This document shows, piece after piece, positions 33,432-33,671 of a DNA stretch of 33,671 nucleotides. This DNA comes from Bacteriovorax sp. GTDB taxonomy: Bacteria > Bdellovibrionota > Bacteriovoracia > Bacteriovoracales > Bacteriovoracaceae. The notes beneath the pieces are model-generated. The model had not been told where the DNA came from. It searched no databases and saw nothing but the letters and a program-made list of their open reading frames with translations. Both the position numbers and the translations under genes were made by a program. The stretch lies in the NCBI GenBank assembly GCA_018060625.1, contig JAGOVS010000016.1:1-33671 (forward strand). The letters are read 5' to 3'. The stretch's first letter is position 1; each line of letters opens with the position of its first letter.

Positions 33432-33671
33432 AAAAACTTTTTTTTTCTGGGGAGCACTCACCGCTTTATGGGGTGGATGCTCTCATGAAAAAAATCTATC
33501 AGCGCCAGCGCCGCTGGTTCCTCCTAAAGAAGTGGCCCCTCAGTTTGTTCTGGGTCCTCTTGCCCAATCCAATACATTTATTGATAAAACTGAGCAGTAT
33601 GGGTTATGGGGAGTCAAGGCCGTGCATCTCTATGCGGTCGATGTTAATCATGATGGGCACACAGACCTCAT
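33412..33671 (+). CDS. Exported, probably lipid-anchored protein with FG-GAP-like motif (5' part only)
   Basis: An open frame runs from a stop at 33391 to the right edge. The only good start is TTG 33412, behind GGGGGA, overlapping the acyl-CoA dehydrogenase end by 20 bases. It encodes 'MILSTFKKTFFFWGALTALW' followed by Gly-Gly-Cys, a signal peptide with a lipobox-like end, although Trp at position -3 is not standard. A Pro/Ala-rich stretch follows ('SAPAPLVPPKEVAPQ'). Then 'LYAVDVNHDGHTDL' shows D-x-N-x-D-G-x-x-D, the calcium loop of FG-GAP/VCBS beta-propeller repeats. About 86 residues are visible. The likely product is a surface or periplasmic beta-propeller lipoprotein. Start codon and anchoring are inferred. 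Confidence 0.6.
   Translation, partial: MILSTFKKTFFFWGALTALWGGCSHEKNLSAPAPLVPPKEVAPQFVLGPLAQSNTFIDKTEQYGLWGVKAVHLYAVDVNHDGHTDL

Noticed and set aside
1..33671. CRISPR arrays, insertion sequences, prophage or integrase genes, tRNA or rRNA genes
   Set aside because: Scanning both strands by eye showed no regular repeat-spacer pattern, transposase motif, or recognisable structural RNA.

Overview
The window reads as chromosomal DNA of an AT-rich Gram-negative bacterium, most likely a Bdellovibrionota/Bacteriovoracales-type relative (Halobacteriovorax- or Bacteriovorax-like). The reasons are a complete gspC-N type II secretion operon that includes the GspN subunit, an ihfA-MerR pair of the kind common in former Deltaproteobacteria, many small secreted proteins of unknown family, and a low-GC sequence that is nevertheless rich in GGCC. 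This placement is an inference; no rRNA or other marker is present. I saw no tRNA, rRNA, CRISPR array, insertion sequence, integrase or phage gene. No stretch above about 300 bases lacks a gene.

Layout. (1) 1-3763, minus strand: an Fe-S cluster assembly operon, rrf2 regulator-sufB-sufC-sufD, with sufD cut by the left edge. A 25-bp palindrome in front of the regulator is a candidate autoregulatory operator. (2) 3955-10513, plus strand: a group of mostly exported proteins. It holds two large putative HExxH metallopeptidases, three small secreted proteins, a GlpG-type rhomboid protease, a small cytoplasmic protein and a stand-alone CheY. (3) 10539-11620, minus strand: a GNAT acetyltransferase and an exported protein that may have a START-like fold. 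(4) 11709-16247, plus strand: a DNA-topology block with an unusual type IIA topoisomerase pair (B subunit, and an A subunit without the C-terminal wrapping domain), IHF-alpha with an acidic tail, and a MerR-like regulator. (5) 16212-31421, minus strand: gspC-D-E-F-G-H-I-J-K-L-M-N followed by a polyprenyl diphosphate synthase (ispA-like), tightly packed and probably one transcript starting near 31450. (6) 31662-33671, plus strand: an acyl-CoA dehydrogenase and the start of an exported, probably lipid-anchored protein with an FG-GAP-like calcium motif.

How the genes fit together. The suf genes build and deliver Fe-S clusters under a cluster-sensing Rrf2 regulator. The gsp operon encodes nearly the whole type II secretion machine: inner-membrane platform C/F/L/M/N, ATPase E, pseudopilins G-K and secretin D. 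It lacks a prepilin peptidase (GspO) and a pilotin, which must lie elsewhere. Sec-exported proteins such as the two HExxH proteins are plausible passengers of this machine, but nothing in the sequence proves it. The most notable features are the divergent short topoisomerase, the long acidic N-terminal extension of GspC with a duplicated Phe-rich motif, the low-complexity acidic tails shared by several Gsp proteins, the exported metallopeptidase cluster, and two clean palindromes upstream of the suf and gsp operons.
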